Below, in pieces: positions 14,658 through 21,869 of a stretch of 22,442 nucleotides of DNA. The position numbers were made by a program, and so were the translations under genes. The stretch is from a virus. Below the pieces are notes generated by a model. That model searched no databases, was not told where the DNA came from, and was given only the letters and a program-made list of their open reading frames with translations. Each line of letters opens with the position of its first letter. Position 1 is the first letter of the stretch. The stretch is taken from IMG/VR virus record IMGVR_UViG_3300027796_000117, positions 1 through 22,442 of that record. One strand, written 5' to 3'.

Positions 14658-16138
14658 GCAGATACGGCGTAGCGGTTTACGGTGAGGATACCTACGGCGT
14701 AGAGGGCGCGGGTACGACCCTGCTATGGGGACTTGACGTTGCCTGGCAGACTGAAGGGACTTACACCGGAACGAATTACGCTGATTACATGACCGGCTGT
14801 ACCTGGGCGCGCGGACGGCGGCAGTATTTGAATACTGGCGGTGAGGGAATATCCATGCCGGAAGTAGGGCGCTGCACCATCCAACTGGATAACGATACCG
14901 GTATATTTGACGTGACCGATACAAGCGGGGCGTTGTACCCGTATGTCATCCCAGGGGCTTATGCCAGGTTACGGGTAAGGAACGGGGAAGCAGGCACAAC
15001 CTACAACGTATTCACGGGCATTATTACATCCATCGAACCAGTATGGGGTGGTAGCAATCCGAAGGTACAAGTAGTGATTGAGGACGGCTGGCGCGTGCTG
15101 AATGATACAGAAGTAAATTTGGAGTACGTAGCTGATTGCACCTCAAGCATGGCAGTGGCAAGTATTCTCACCGCAGCGAATTACCCGGCGATATGGGGAA
15201 CAACAATTCAGACTGGCGATTACCAGATAAAACACTTCACGGGCGTAAAGAATAAAAAGGCGTCCGACGTGATAAAGGACGTGATCAATTTTGAGTTCGG
15301 GAGCGTAGCTGTAGCGAATAATGGCAAGTTCATATTCAGAAAACAGAGTCAAACTTCCAGCCCGGCGTTCACAATCTCACAAGAGCACATGCTCAAGGAT
15401 ATTCAGGTAACACAAAGATACAACAGCATCAGGAACGTAGCGAAAATAATTGTATATCCAAAGAAATGGTTCGGCGGTGATTTTACGGGTTCAAGTCCTA
15501 AAGTGTTGTGGACGCTTGACGAAACGCCGCTTGTTGCAAGCCACGACACCTACACAGTTTGGGGAGATTACGAATATTTGGATTACCCCGCAATCGTAGA
15601 GATTCCAGACCCGTTGGTTGCGTCAACCGATTACACAATGAATGATGACGATGACGGGACAGGCACGGACAGAACGGGTCAGTTTGTGGTCAGCGTTACG
15701 CCGTATGCAGACCGGGCGCGGTTCGATGTTTATAACGCGGGCACACACGCCGCTTACATCACCCTGCTGCAAATACAAGGAGAGGGATATTACTCTCCAG
15801 ACCCAACATTCTTTGAAGCGGACACGAGCACCACCACCAAGCGGCTGGCAATAATCGACTCGATATACCAGCAAACGATTGACAGCGCGCACTCGCAGGC
15901 GATCTATTTGCTCAATGTCACCGATGAAGAGATACTGCCAAGATTCCAGATGGAGGCACGCCCCGAGCGTCAATTTGGTTACGACCTGCTGGATGAAGTG
16001 ACATTGACCATCCCGAAGTATAAGATAAACGGGAGTTACTTTATCAGCCATATTGAGGGGCAATGGCTATCGAATAACGGTCAATCGGTATTGAGTACAT
16101 TTACAGTTGAAACAGCCGCCGAAGGCGGAATCCTTTAG
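14654..16138 (+). CDS. Tail hub/distal tail protein
   Basis: The 494-residue protein lies right after the tape measure, where siphoviruses encode the distal tail and hub proteins. Residues about 50-110 contain WARGRRQYLN, then MPEVGRCTIQLDNDTGIFD and LYPYVIPGAYARLRVR, a pattern of the N-terminal domain of such tail proteins; FTGIITSIEPVW and YNSIRNVAKIIVYP follow. The C-terminal third includes PERQFGYDLLDEVTLTIP and SYFISHIEGQW, which look like a gp27-like hub domain. A single protein seems to combine the Dit-like and hub roles. No peptidase motif is seen. Starts at an ATGA overlap with the tape measure; AGGAG for the next gene lies at its end. Confidence 0.72.
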   Translation: MSRYGVAVYGEDTYGVEGAGTTLLWGLDVAWQTEGTYTGTNYADYMTGCTWARGRRQYLNTGGEGISMPEVGRCTIQLDNDTGIFDVTDTSGALYPYVIPGAYARLRVRNGEAGTTYNVFTGIITSIEPVWGGSNPKVQVVIEDGWRVLNDTEVNLEYVADCTSSMAVASILTAANYPAIWGTTIQTGDYQIKHFTGVKNKKASDVIKDVINFEFGSVAVANNGKFIFRKQSQTSSPAFTISQEHMLKDIQVTQRYNSIRNVAKIIVYPKKWFGGDFTGSSPKVLWTLDETPLVASHDTYTVWGDYEYLDYPAIVEIPDPLVASTDYTMNDDDDGTGTDRTGQFVVSVTPYADRARFDVYNAGTHAAYITLLQIQGEGYYSPDPTFFEADTSTTTKRLAIIDSIYQQTIDSAHSQAIYLLNVTDEEILPRFQMEARPERQFGYDLLDEVTLTIPKYKINGSYFISHIEGQWLSNNGQSVLSTFTVETAAEGGIL

Positions 16139-16147
16139 GAGCAGAAA

Positions 16148-16951
16148 ATGGCATATCCAGCAGCGGTTGAATCATTTACGACTAAAACGGACAACGTGGA
16201 CACCATCGAAGCGTCACACGTCAACGCTTTACAGACATCGATTGTGAACATCGAAACAGAGTTAGGGACAACCCCTTCAGGTGCATACACCGATGTATCT
16301 GACAGGTTAGACGCGATTGATACAGCGGTAGGTCAAGCGTGGGTAGCTGATACTGCCGCATGGACTTATGCCACCGCCACGACATTTACCGTCACTGGAA
16401 ACAGAGAATCTGAATTCCAACGGGGCATGAAACTGCGATATAAGCAGGGCGGGGCGTATGAATACGCCTATGTAATATCAGCGGCGTACTCAGCAGTCAC
16501 AACCGTAACAATTACAACCGGTGTGGATTATGGCGGCGGGCTGGCGGACGCGGCAATCACAGACACCTATTACAGCTATCAACTTATTGCGCCAGGCTTC
16601 CCTGTAAAAGGGTTGGATTGGTCAGGGGCAAGCGGGCTGAATATTCAAGGCTTCAGCGGCACACCGACGCAAACCTGTTACTTCAAATTTATAGGCTCAA
16701 CGGTTGTGATGTTCATAAACGTTACCGGAACGAATAACGCCGCAGGAATAACGGGCACTTTACCAATAGCACCTGCCGACACATTCCGCGCAGTGGTGAG
16801 GTCGAGGAATAACACGACTGACTATGATTGGGGAGAAGCGACGGCGACATCAGGAAACACAGCTATCACGTTCTACAAGAACGCGGCAGAGGCGGCGTGG
16901 GCTGGGGCGAACACCGCCGCGATTATGAACGCATATATCACATGGAGATAA
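16148..16951 (+). CDS. Tail fibre/appendage protein
   Basis: A 267-residue protein with a strong AGGAG. The first 60 residues (NVDTIEASHVNALQTSIVNI, then ETELG) form a short helical attachment motif repeatedly seen in phage fibre or baseplate-linked proteins. Residues 70-140 are beta-rich with FTVTGNRESEFQRGMKLRY, and 150-267 form another beta domain (FSGTPTQTCYFKFIGSTVVM) ending NAYITWR, resembling a trimeric fibre tip. Function as an adsorption or baseplate appendage is inferred from position and composition. Next gene starts within its stop region (TAATG). Confidence 0.7.
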   Translation: MAYPAAVESFTTKTDNVDTIEASHVNALQTSIVNIETELGTTPSGAYTDVSDRLDAIDTAVGQAWVADTAAWTYATATTFTVTGNRESEFQRGMKLRYKQGGAYEYAYVISAAYSAVTTVTITTGVDYGGGLADAAITDTYYSYQLIAPGFPVKGLDWSGASGLNIQGFSGTPTQTCYFKFIGSTVVMFINVTGTNNAAGITGTLPIAPADTFRAVVRSRNNTTDYDWGEATATSGNTAITFYKNAAEAAWAGANTAAIMNAYITWR

Positions 16952-16953
16952 TG

Positions 16954-17271
16954 ATGAAAAAAGCGATTGTACTGGCAATAGTGGCGATTGTGTTGGTCAT
17001 TAGCGCGGTATCGGCTGCGGTGCAGACCGTCAAAGTTACTGGAATTGTAACCAGCGTCAGACATCTTGACCCCGGAATATCCGCGTTGAAATTCACCCTG
17101 GCGGTTGGTGACCCTGCAAGCAGTGACTTCAGGACAGTAACCGTTTATGCCTATGGCGCGCTGGCGTTGAAATGGGACAGCCGAATATGGAAAGGGATAA
17201 CCTTGACCGTTGAAGGAACGCCGCGCGTTGAAGCCGTAAATGTCATTGACGCAACCGCAATATACAGGTAG
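16954..17271 (+). CDS. Exported small protein with possible OB-like fold
   Basis: The N-terminus MKKAIVLAIVAIVLVISAVS with AAVQ after it is a clean Sec signal or membrane anchor: two lysines, about 16 hydrophobic residues and a small-residue end where signal peptidase could cut. The remaining 80 residues are beta-rich (VKVTGIVTSVRHLDPGISAL, VTVYAYGALALKW, GITLTVEGTPRVE), a pattern like an OB-fold. The GGAG at 16944-16947 is 6 nt before ATG 16954, so this start is preferred to the adjacent ATG 16951. It sits between fibre and endolysin genes, so roles in lysis, superinfection exclusion or the virion tip are all possible. I do not recognise the family. Confidence 0.62.
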   Translation: MKKAIVLAIVAIVLVISAVSAAVQTVKVTGIVTSVRHLDPGISALKFTLAVGDPASSDFRTVTVYAYGALALKWDSRIWKGITLTVEGTPRVEAVNVIDATAIYR

Positions 17272-17281
17272 CAGGAGTGTA

Positions 17282-18652
17282 ATGGCTATATTGATAATCG
17301 ACTTATCAAGTCACCAACCACCGAGCGCGATAAACTATGACCTGTTAGCCGATGCGGTTGACGGCGTTATACTCCGCGCGGCTTACGGCGTGCAGATACA
17401 GGGTGTGCCTGGTCCAGATCCCGCGTTTGCCAAACACTACGAGGAATTTCACAAGCGCGGCGTGCCTGTCGGTGCATACCATTACATCTGCGAATGGTGT
17501 ACAGCAAAAGACCAGGCTGATTTGATGAAGAAAACCATCGCTGGCAAAGAGTTGAAACTTGGCATTTGGGCTGACGTTGAAAATGAGCCTGGTGAATTAC
17601 CGTTGACTGAAAAGACGGTCGTTGAATACATGATGCTGATGGGGAGCGCGGATATTTACACTGGATTCTACTACTGGCGAGATATTATGAAGTTGAACCC
17701 CGCACGGTACGCAGACCGGAAGTTGTGGCTATCTGCCTACACACCATCACCATTACCTTACATCCCTCCGGCGTGGAAAACACAAACCTTGTGGCAGTAC
17801 ACCTCACACGGAAGTCTACCTGGTTATAGCGGAGATTTGGACATTAGTAAATACAACGGAACCGATGCGCAGTTTGACGCGTGGATTGGAAAGGTTACTG
17901 TGGATTATCCCGAATTACCGCTTACCGCCTTCAGCCAAAAAGACCCGGCATGGAAGGACATAAAACTTGGTACGTCAAACGTGACCATTGGTGCTTATGG
18001 TTGCCTGATTTCAGACGTGGCGATGGTGCTGAAATATTACGGAAAAGACACTGACCCAAAGAGGCTAAACGAGGCTCTTATAAGCGTTGGTGGATACCTG
18101 AACAATAACCTGTTGATCTACTCGGCAGTCACAAAAATATACCCCGATGTTGTAATGACAGATTTCGTTACTTCTGGGGTTTCTGATAAAGTAGACGAAG
18201 TGCTGGCTTCTGGAAAACCCGCTATCGTTATGGTAGATTATGACCCGTCCGATACCGACATTGACCAACATTGGGTGACTATCATTGGAAAGACTGGCGG
18301 TGAGTACATCATTCTTGACCCCATAGACGGGGCGAGACGGACTATAACATCGAAGTACGGAAAGAGCATTTACAAGATGGTGGTGTATAGCAAGAAGGAG
18401 GCACAAGTGGTTCTATTTAGAGTTAGGGTATTGATTGATAATTTATTGATTCGTTCTGGTGCTGGAAAGACTTACCCATCCATCGGATACGCAAGTGGGG
18501 AGTACGATGTGTTCGAGGAAAAGAACGATTACTACAAAATTGGCGATGGAAAATGGATCAGCGCAAACCCACTGTATGTACAAAAGGTAGGGGATTTGAC
18601 GCTTGAAGAACGGGTAAAGAAACTTGAAGATTGGGTAATAGCACACGGATAA
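17282..18652 (+). CDS. Three-module endolysin: GH25 lysozyme, C39-like peptidase, SH3-like
   Basis: The 456-residue protein cuts the cell wall to release phage. Residues 1-205 are a GH25 lysozyme: IIDLSSHQ with D7, YHYICEW, the catalytic IWADVENEP (D98, E100) and TLWQYTS. Residues 215-370 are a papain-fold C39-type peptidase: FSQKDPAWKDIKLG, then GAYGCLISDVAMVL with C241, QHWVTIIGK with H330 and YIILDPIDG with D346. About 378-435 resembles an SH3b wall-binding module (LLIRSGAGKTYPSIGYASGE), and the end (LTLEERVKKLEDWVIAHG) is a short coiled coil. There is no signal peptide, so a holin is needed. ATG 17282 follows CAGGAG; a frame from 17240 starts without support. The last two modules have lower G+C. 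Confidence 0.92.
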   Translation: MAILIIDLSSHQPPSAINYDLLADAVDGVILRAAYGVQIQGVPGPDPAFAKHYEEFHKRGVPVGAYHYICEWCTAKDQADLMKKTIAGKELKLGIWADVENEPGELPLTEKTVVEYMMLMGSADIYTGFYYWRDIMKLNPARYADRKLWLSAYTPSPLPYIPPAWKTQTLWQYTSHGSLPGYSGDLDISKYNGTDAQFDAWIGKVTVDYPELPLTAFSQKDPAWKDIKLGTSNVTIGAYGCLISDVAMVLKYYGKDTDPKRLNEALISVGGYLNNNLLIYSAVTKIYPDVVMTDFVTSGVSDKVDEVLASGKPAIVMVDYDPSDTDIDQHWVTIIGKTGGEYIILDPIDGARRTITSKYGKSIYKMVVYSKKEAQVVLFRVRVLIDNLLIRSGAGKTYPSIGYASGEYDVFEEKNDYYKIGDGKWISANPLYVQKVGDLTLEERVKKLEDWVIAHG

Positions 18653-18663
18653 AGGAGTAAGAT

Positions 18664-19077
18664 ATGACAGCACAAGTTGTAACGATTACAGATGATAGTC
18701 AGAGTTATAAATACGCAGCGCCCTTATTGAAAATCAAGTGGGCGTGGGTAACTGATTCTGCCAACGGAGCGATTGTTGATTCAACCACAGCCGGAGAGGT
18801 AAATAAGACCTCTGTAAAATATTCGGGTGTTATTGAGCGCCTTATCACCAACCCCGCAGCTTCCACAGCCGATCCTACCGATAATTATGATGTGACTATC
18901 CTGGATGATGATGGTTATGATGTTCTCATGGGTGGCGGGCTTAACAGGGACACGGCGAACACCGAACAGGTGCTTGCGAGTTCTCTCGGCTGTTGCCTTA
19001 ATACATATTTGAGATTGAATGTTGGCACTGCCGGAAACTCAAAGGGCGGCGAAGTTATCCTGTATATCAGACCGTAA
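18664..19077 (+). CDS. Phage structural protein of unknown function
   Basis: A 137-residue protein with an AAAGGAG site. It starts TAQVVTITDDSQSYKYAAPL and continues with LKIKWAWVTDSANGAIVDST, NYDVTILDDDGYDVLMGGGL and a final GNSKGGEVILYIRP. The alternation of strands and acidic turns is like small beta-sandwich phage proteins. Proteins of this look often lie among tail appendage genes. It is placed between endolysin and a DUF1566 tip protein, and its role may be structural. No motif allows a firm function. Confidence 0.65.
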   Translation: MTAQVVTITDDSQSYKYAAPLLKIKWAWVTDSANGAIVDSTTAGEVNKTSVKYSGVIERLITNPAASTADPTDNYDVTILDDDGYDVLMGGGLNRDTANTEQVLASSLGCCLNTYLRLNVGTAGNSKGGEVILYIRP

Positions 19078-19079
19078 TT

Positions 19080-19148
19080 ATGGCTAATTGGTCTTTACTT
19101 CAGGAGCAACTGACAGGCTTACCCGTTGTCAAGCGGAGGGATGAATGA
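19080..19148 (+). CDS. Possible 22-residue leader or micro-ORF
   Basis: ATG 19080 to TGA 19146-19148 encodes MANWSLLQEQLTGLPVVKRR plus DE. Its stop overlaps the next gene's ATG at 19145 by 4 nt, as in genuine neighbours here. It carries the strong GGAGGG that serves the downstream gene. It lacks a clear SD of its own, so it may be a remnant, or a translational coupler. Confidence 0.3.
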   Translation: MANWSLLQEQLTGLPVVKRRDE

Positions 19149-19969
19149 CAGGACAATTATCACCATTGGCACAGGGAAAAGCGGCTGGGGAGGCTGGTTA
19201 TACAACGCTGCTGCTGAAGACCGGGCAGACAACGCAGTATGACAGCGAACTGGACGATGGTTACTACGAAAAGGGAGTAGCGAAGTCCTACACCGTCAAT
19301 ACGGCTGGCAGTCAGTCGGGGACAACTAATGTAAATTTGGCTCATTACGCAGGCGGGGCAGGTGCTATCGCCTTCAACAATACCACGCACAAGATAACTG
19401 ATTCTGGCAACGGACTGGCTTTGTTCAAGACGAATGATGTAATCCTCACTGATTCAGCGTCTAATCCGGGTCCGTTCACGGTCACGACTGGAAACAATGC
19501 AGCAGAGATTGTGTGTACTGGGGCTACATTCGTTAACGAAACACCAGCAGGGGCAGTGACAATCTCAAAACGGGAAGCAATCAGCAATAACACGGTACTG
19601 GACAACAACACCGGGCTTGTTTGGTTGAGATATTGCTGTGCGAAATTCGGAGTATCGAGCAACGGAAACTTGGATTGGAAGGGAAATTTATACGATGCAT
19701 TTGCTTATTGTGCTGCTGCAAACGCAGCTTCTCTTGGAGGATATACCGACTGGAGAGTGCCAAATGTTAATGAGTTTATGAGCATTCTTGATTTTGAGGC
19801 TACAACAAACCTCCCTGATAGCACTGCTTTCCCATCGTTTCCGTCAGAGGTTTGGACATCCACAACAAGAGTGAATGGAACAACATCTGCCTATCAATTC
19901 TATCAACCGATTACCGTGGCTGCAAAAGCTGGTGACCCAAAACGGGTAATTCTTGTGAGAGGTGGCTAA
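19145..19969 (+). CDS. DUF1566/Lcl-domain tail tip protein
   Basis: A 274-residue protein with GGAGGG 4 nt upstream of the ATG. Residues 1-150 are Gly/Thr/Asn-rich and beta-like. From about 150 on, NTVLDNNTGLVWLRYC, WKGNLYDAFAYCAAANAASL, GGYTDWRVPNVNEFMSILDF, SEVWTSTT and a final RVILVRGG form the DUF1566 (Lcl C-terminal) domain, which has a C-type-lectin-like fold and is used in adhesins and phage tips. It is a good receptor-binding candidate. The G+C content drops from about 57 % (19201-19260) to about 38 % (19741-19800), so the tip was probably acquired separately. No reverse transcriptase or template repeat for a diversity-generating element is in the window. Confidence 0.8.
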   Translation: MTGQLSPLAQGKAAGEAGYTTLLLKTGQTTQYDSELDDGYYEKGVAKSYTVNTAGSQSGTTNVNLAHYAGGAGAIAFNNTTHKITDSGNGLALFKTNDVILTDSASNPGPFTVTTGNNAAEIVCTGATFVNETPAGAVTISKREAISNNTVLDNNTGLVWLRYCCAKFGVSSNGNLDWKGNLYDAFAYCAAANAASLGGYTDWRVPNVNEFMSILDFEATTNLPDSTAFPSFPSEVWTSTTRVNGTTSAYQFYQPITVAAKAGDPKRVILVRGG

Positions 19970-20350
19970 ATGATAATTCCAGTGGATGTGACGCTCCAGC
20001 AGTTGCGCTCTCTTACAAAGACGCAGATTATTAGTAAACTGACCGCCTACCTGACCAATAACATGACCAAACGCCAGTTGATTTTATGGCTGATGGATAC
20101 GGATGTTATTAAAATTGACCCCGTGAGAACTTACCGGAAGGACGGGCAGATTGAAAGCGAAACAATTGTTGAAGTGGATACCGAAACCAATGCGCAAGTG
20201 AATAAGAGGGTTATTGCATGGTCTTACTACCCGACTGGCGAGGTGGACACTATCACAATCAAGCAGTTTGACGGTAGTAATAACCTGCTCAAAACAAAGA
20301 CAATCAGGCACTACAAAGACGGCAAACAGCCAACGGCTACGGAGGGCTAA
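19970..20350 (+). CDS. Phage protein of unknown function, 126 aa
   Basis: The start is directly after the previous stop with GAGAGG upstream. Residues 1-45 are helical (VTLQQLRSLTKTQIISKLTA and MTKRQLILWLMD), and the rest is an unusually regular set of beta strands: RTYRKDGQIESETIVEVD, KRVIAWSYYPTGEVDTITI, KQFDGSNNLLKTKTIRHYKD, which reads as three YxxDGxxxxxxxxx-like hairpins. Such repeats resemble RHS/YD- or WG-like hairpin units, but similarity is weak. The stop overlaps the next start as TAATG. Structural function in the tail appendage is possible. Confidence 0.6.
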   Translation: MIIPVDVTLQQLRSLTKTQIISKLTAYLTNNMTKRQLILWLMDTDVIKIDPVRTYRKDGQIESETIVEVDTETNAQVNKRVIAWSYYPTGEVDTITIKQFDGSNNLLKTKTIRHYKDGKQPTATEG

Positions 20351-20970
20351 TGACAACGGTATATAAATTCAAGGCTTATTTCACGGACGCTGGCGTGGGA
20401 ACAGTGCAAGACCCTGCTCCGACCTGCACGGTCATCAACATGGCAGATGACAGCAAACTGGCAAACGCGCAGGCGACAACCGCTTCAGCCAATATGCCGG
20501 GGCTGTATTCCTACGAATATTCGGGCGCTGACGGGCTGGATGTGGTTGCCTTTTTTGCAACGACTGACACGGGCTGTGACGTGAAGCAGCTTGCCAGTTA
20601 CGTGAGCGAGAAAATCACCACGAATTTGAACGCGGATGTGGCAGGGGTGGAAACGAAGATTGATACCATTGACGATTTCGTGGATGACCTGGAAACACGG
20701 CTGACGGCTGCGCGCGCGGGCTACCTGGATAATCTCAATACTGGAGTTGCGCTAACCGCTGCTGGAGTTGATGCTATTCTTGATGAAGTGGTTGTAGGAA
20801 CCTACACCATGCGGCAACTCTTGACGGTCATGTCATCTGCGCTGGCAGGCAAGCTATCAGGTGGCGGAACCACGACCCTCACATTCCGTGGGATCAATGA
20901 CGCCTCTAATGTCATCGTTGCAACCGTTGATACTTCTGGCAACCGCTCGGCGGTGACGGTGACGGTGTGA
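20350..20970 (+). CDS. Tail appendage protein with Ig-like domain and coiled coil
   Basis: A 206-residue protein with GGAGGG before the ATG. Residues 1-90 (YKFKAYFTDAGVGTVQDPAP to LDVVAFFATTDTG) look like an Ig-like or baseplate beta-sandwich domain. 95-150 is a helical stretch, ETKIDTIDDFVDDLETRLTA with ARAGYLDNLNTG, typical of trimeric fibre stems. The C-terminus (LTFRGINDASNVIVATVDTS) is beta-rich again. This head, stem, tip plan fits a baseplate-linked fibre or neck whisker. Its stop overlaps the GTG start of the next gene by 4 nt. Confidence 0.65.
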   Translation: MTTVYKFKAYFTDAGVGTVQDPAPTCTVINMADDSKLANAQATTASANMPGLYSYEYSGADGLDVVAFFATTDTGCDVKQLASYVSEKITTNLNADVAGVETKIDTIDDFVDDLETRLTAARAGYLDNLNTGVALTAAGVDAILDEVVVGTYTMRQLLTVMSSALAGKLSGGGTTTLTFRGINDASNVIVATVDTSGNRSAVTVTV

Positions 20971-21188
20971 CAGAGAAATATTGGGGCGCTTCGTATTGGG
21001 GAAACTCCTATTGGGGTGGTAGGTATTGGGGATTACCTGCCGCCTGGGGATTCGGTGAGATATACCCGCTGTATGCCGTGCTCACCCGCACGGTATCAAA
21101 CAGCACGGTATTGACTAAGCAGGTAAGCGAAACCGTGACCATGACCCGCACGGTAAACGGGACCTATTCAGAGATTGAGGAACTATGA
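20967..21188 (+). CDS. Small YWG-repeat protein
   Basis: Starts with GTG at 20967 (GTGA overlap with the previous stop) and has 73 residues. It opens with four tandem five-residue repeats, YWGAS, YWGNS, YWGGR and YWGLP, followed by a hydrophobic PAAWGFGEIYPLYAV, and then three imperfect copies of a LTRTVS-type unit (LTRTVSNST, LTKQVSETV, MTRTVNGT). The aromatic repeats could form a stacked or carbohydrate-contacting surface; the second repeat set looks like beta strands. I do not recognise the family. It precedes a BppU-like gene by ATGA overlap, so a role in the tail appendage is likely. Confidence 0.65.
   Translation: MTEKYWGASYWGNSYWGGRYWGLPAAWGFGEIYPLYAVLTRTVSNSTVLTKQVSETVTMTRTVNGTYSEIEEL
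20979..21038 (+). repeat. Four tandem 15-bp repeats encoding YWG units
   Basis: Four 15-bp units start at 20979, 20994, 21009 and 21024. Each begins with TATTGGGG, followed by seven variable bases. The constant part encodes Tyr-Trp-Gly; the variable part gives AS, NS, GR and LP. The constant bases are identical in all four copies, including silent positions, which points to recent duplication or slippage. Confidence 0.9.
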
Positions 21189-21505
21189 CAACGATAATTC
21201 ACGACGGCGATCTGGGTACGACCTTCCTGCTTACCATCACGGAAGCAGACGGTACAACGGCGGTGGACGTATCGACCGCCACGAAGCTGCAGATGATATT
21301 TCTGCAGCCGGACGGGGTAAGCATGACCAAGACAGCGGTGAATAATACAACGGGCGTTGACGGGAAAATAAAGTATGTCAGCGTCTCGGGGGATATTGAC
21401 GTGGTAGGCACATGGCAGGTGCAAGGCTACGTTGAGTTTGGAAGCGGGTCGAGCAAGTATTATTCCGGCGTGACCGAGTTTCTCGTTTATGACAATCTGA
21501 CATAG
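21185..21505 (+). CDS. BppU-like/Ig-fold phage protein
   Basis: A 106-residue beta protein with the pattern of baseplate upper protein N-terminal domains: GDLGTTFLLTITEADGTTAV, DVSTATKLQMIFLQPDG, KIKYVSVSGDIDVVGTWQVQ and a final YYSGVTEFLVYDNLT. It is short, just this one domain. In lactococcal phages BppU anchors receptor-binding proteins in the baseplate; here an anchoring or decoration role is inferred. Start by ATGA overlap with the YWG-repeat gene; 8 nt separate it from the holin candidate. Confidence 0.68.
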   Translation: MTTIIHDGDLGTTFLLTITEADGTTAVDVSTATKLQMIFLQPDGVSMTKTAVNNTTGVDGKIKYVSVSGDIDVVGTWQVQGYVEFGSGSSKYYSGVTEFLVYDNLT

Positions 21506-21513
21506 GAGCGCAC

Positions 21514-21831
21514 ATGGCAGCATTACCAGAAGACTTGACCAACATGAACCCGCAAACCAACCGGGAATGGTTTATGTTCCTGAATTCCAAGATCGACGCC
21601 ATTTTGGAATCACAGGCGGATGACCGCGAAACAATCGCGGATTGTATGCAAAAAACTGATGACTGGATAAAGAACCACGATGCCGCGCTTCAGGTGAACC
21701 TAAAAATCATGACCGTCACTGTGGAAAAAGTTGACCAACTGGAAAAAAAGGTAAACTTCTGGAATAGCACGAACTCAATAGCCGTGCTGATTGTCTCTAT
21801 CCTCACAGCATTGGGACTAAAAGGGTCTTGA
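21514..21831 (+). CDS. Holin-like protein, XhlA type
   Basis: A 105-residue protein with AGGAG upstream. It has a soluble helical part (WFMFLNSKIDAILESQADDR, then LKIMTVTVEKVDQLEKKVNF, a coiled coil) and one C-terminal membrane segment, STNSIAVLIVSILTALGL, ending KGS. This layout is typical of hemolysin XhlA-like proteins that assist lysis with endolysin. There is only one membrane helix, so it may act as holin or as holin partner. It lies 2.9 kb downstream of the endolysin. Confidence 0.65.
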   Translation: MAALPEDLTNMNPQTNREWFMFLNSKIDAILESQADDRETIADCMQKTDDWIKNHDAALQVNLKIMTVTVEKVDQLEKKVNFWNSTNSIAVLIVSILTALGLKGS

Positions 21832-21854
21832 CACGGGGTGTATAATAATAGTAT
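21828..21854 (+). promoter_or_regulatory. Possible promoter before methyltransferase (weak)
   Basis: TTGACA at 21828-21833 and TATAAT at 21841-21846 are both perfect hexamers but only 7 nt apart, so they cannot work as a pair. TTGACA with TAGTAT at 21849-21854 (spacer 15, four of six matches) is the best pair; TATAAT alone could serve with a poor -35. A promoter at this gene boundary would make the methyltransferase independent from the late operon. Confidence 0.3.
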
Positions 21855-21869
21855 GGAGATAGGATAAAC

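Noticed and set aside
17240-17281. Upstream start for the endolysin
   Set aside because: GH25 begins at MAILIIDLSSHQ (ATG 17282) with CAGGAG just upstream; the extra 14 residues are read from another gene.
19145-19969. Diversity-generating retroelement
   Set aside because: No reverse transcriptase or template repeat in the window; only the target-type domain is present.
21828-21846. TTGACA followed by TATAAT as a sigma70 promoter
   Set aside because: The spacing is only 7 nt instead of about 17, so the two hexamers cannot act as one promoter; kept only as weak alternative elements.
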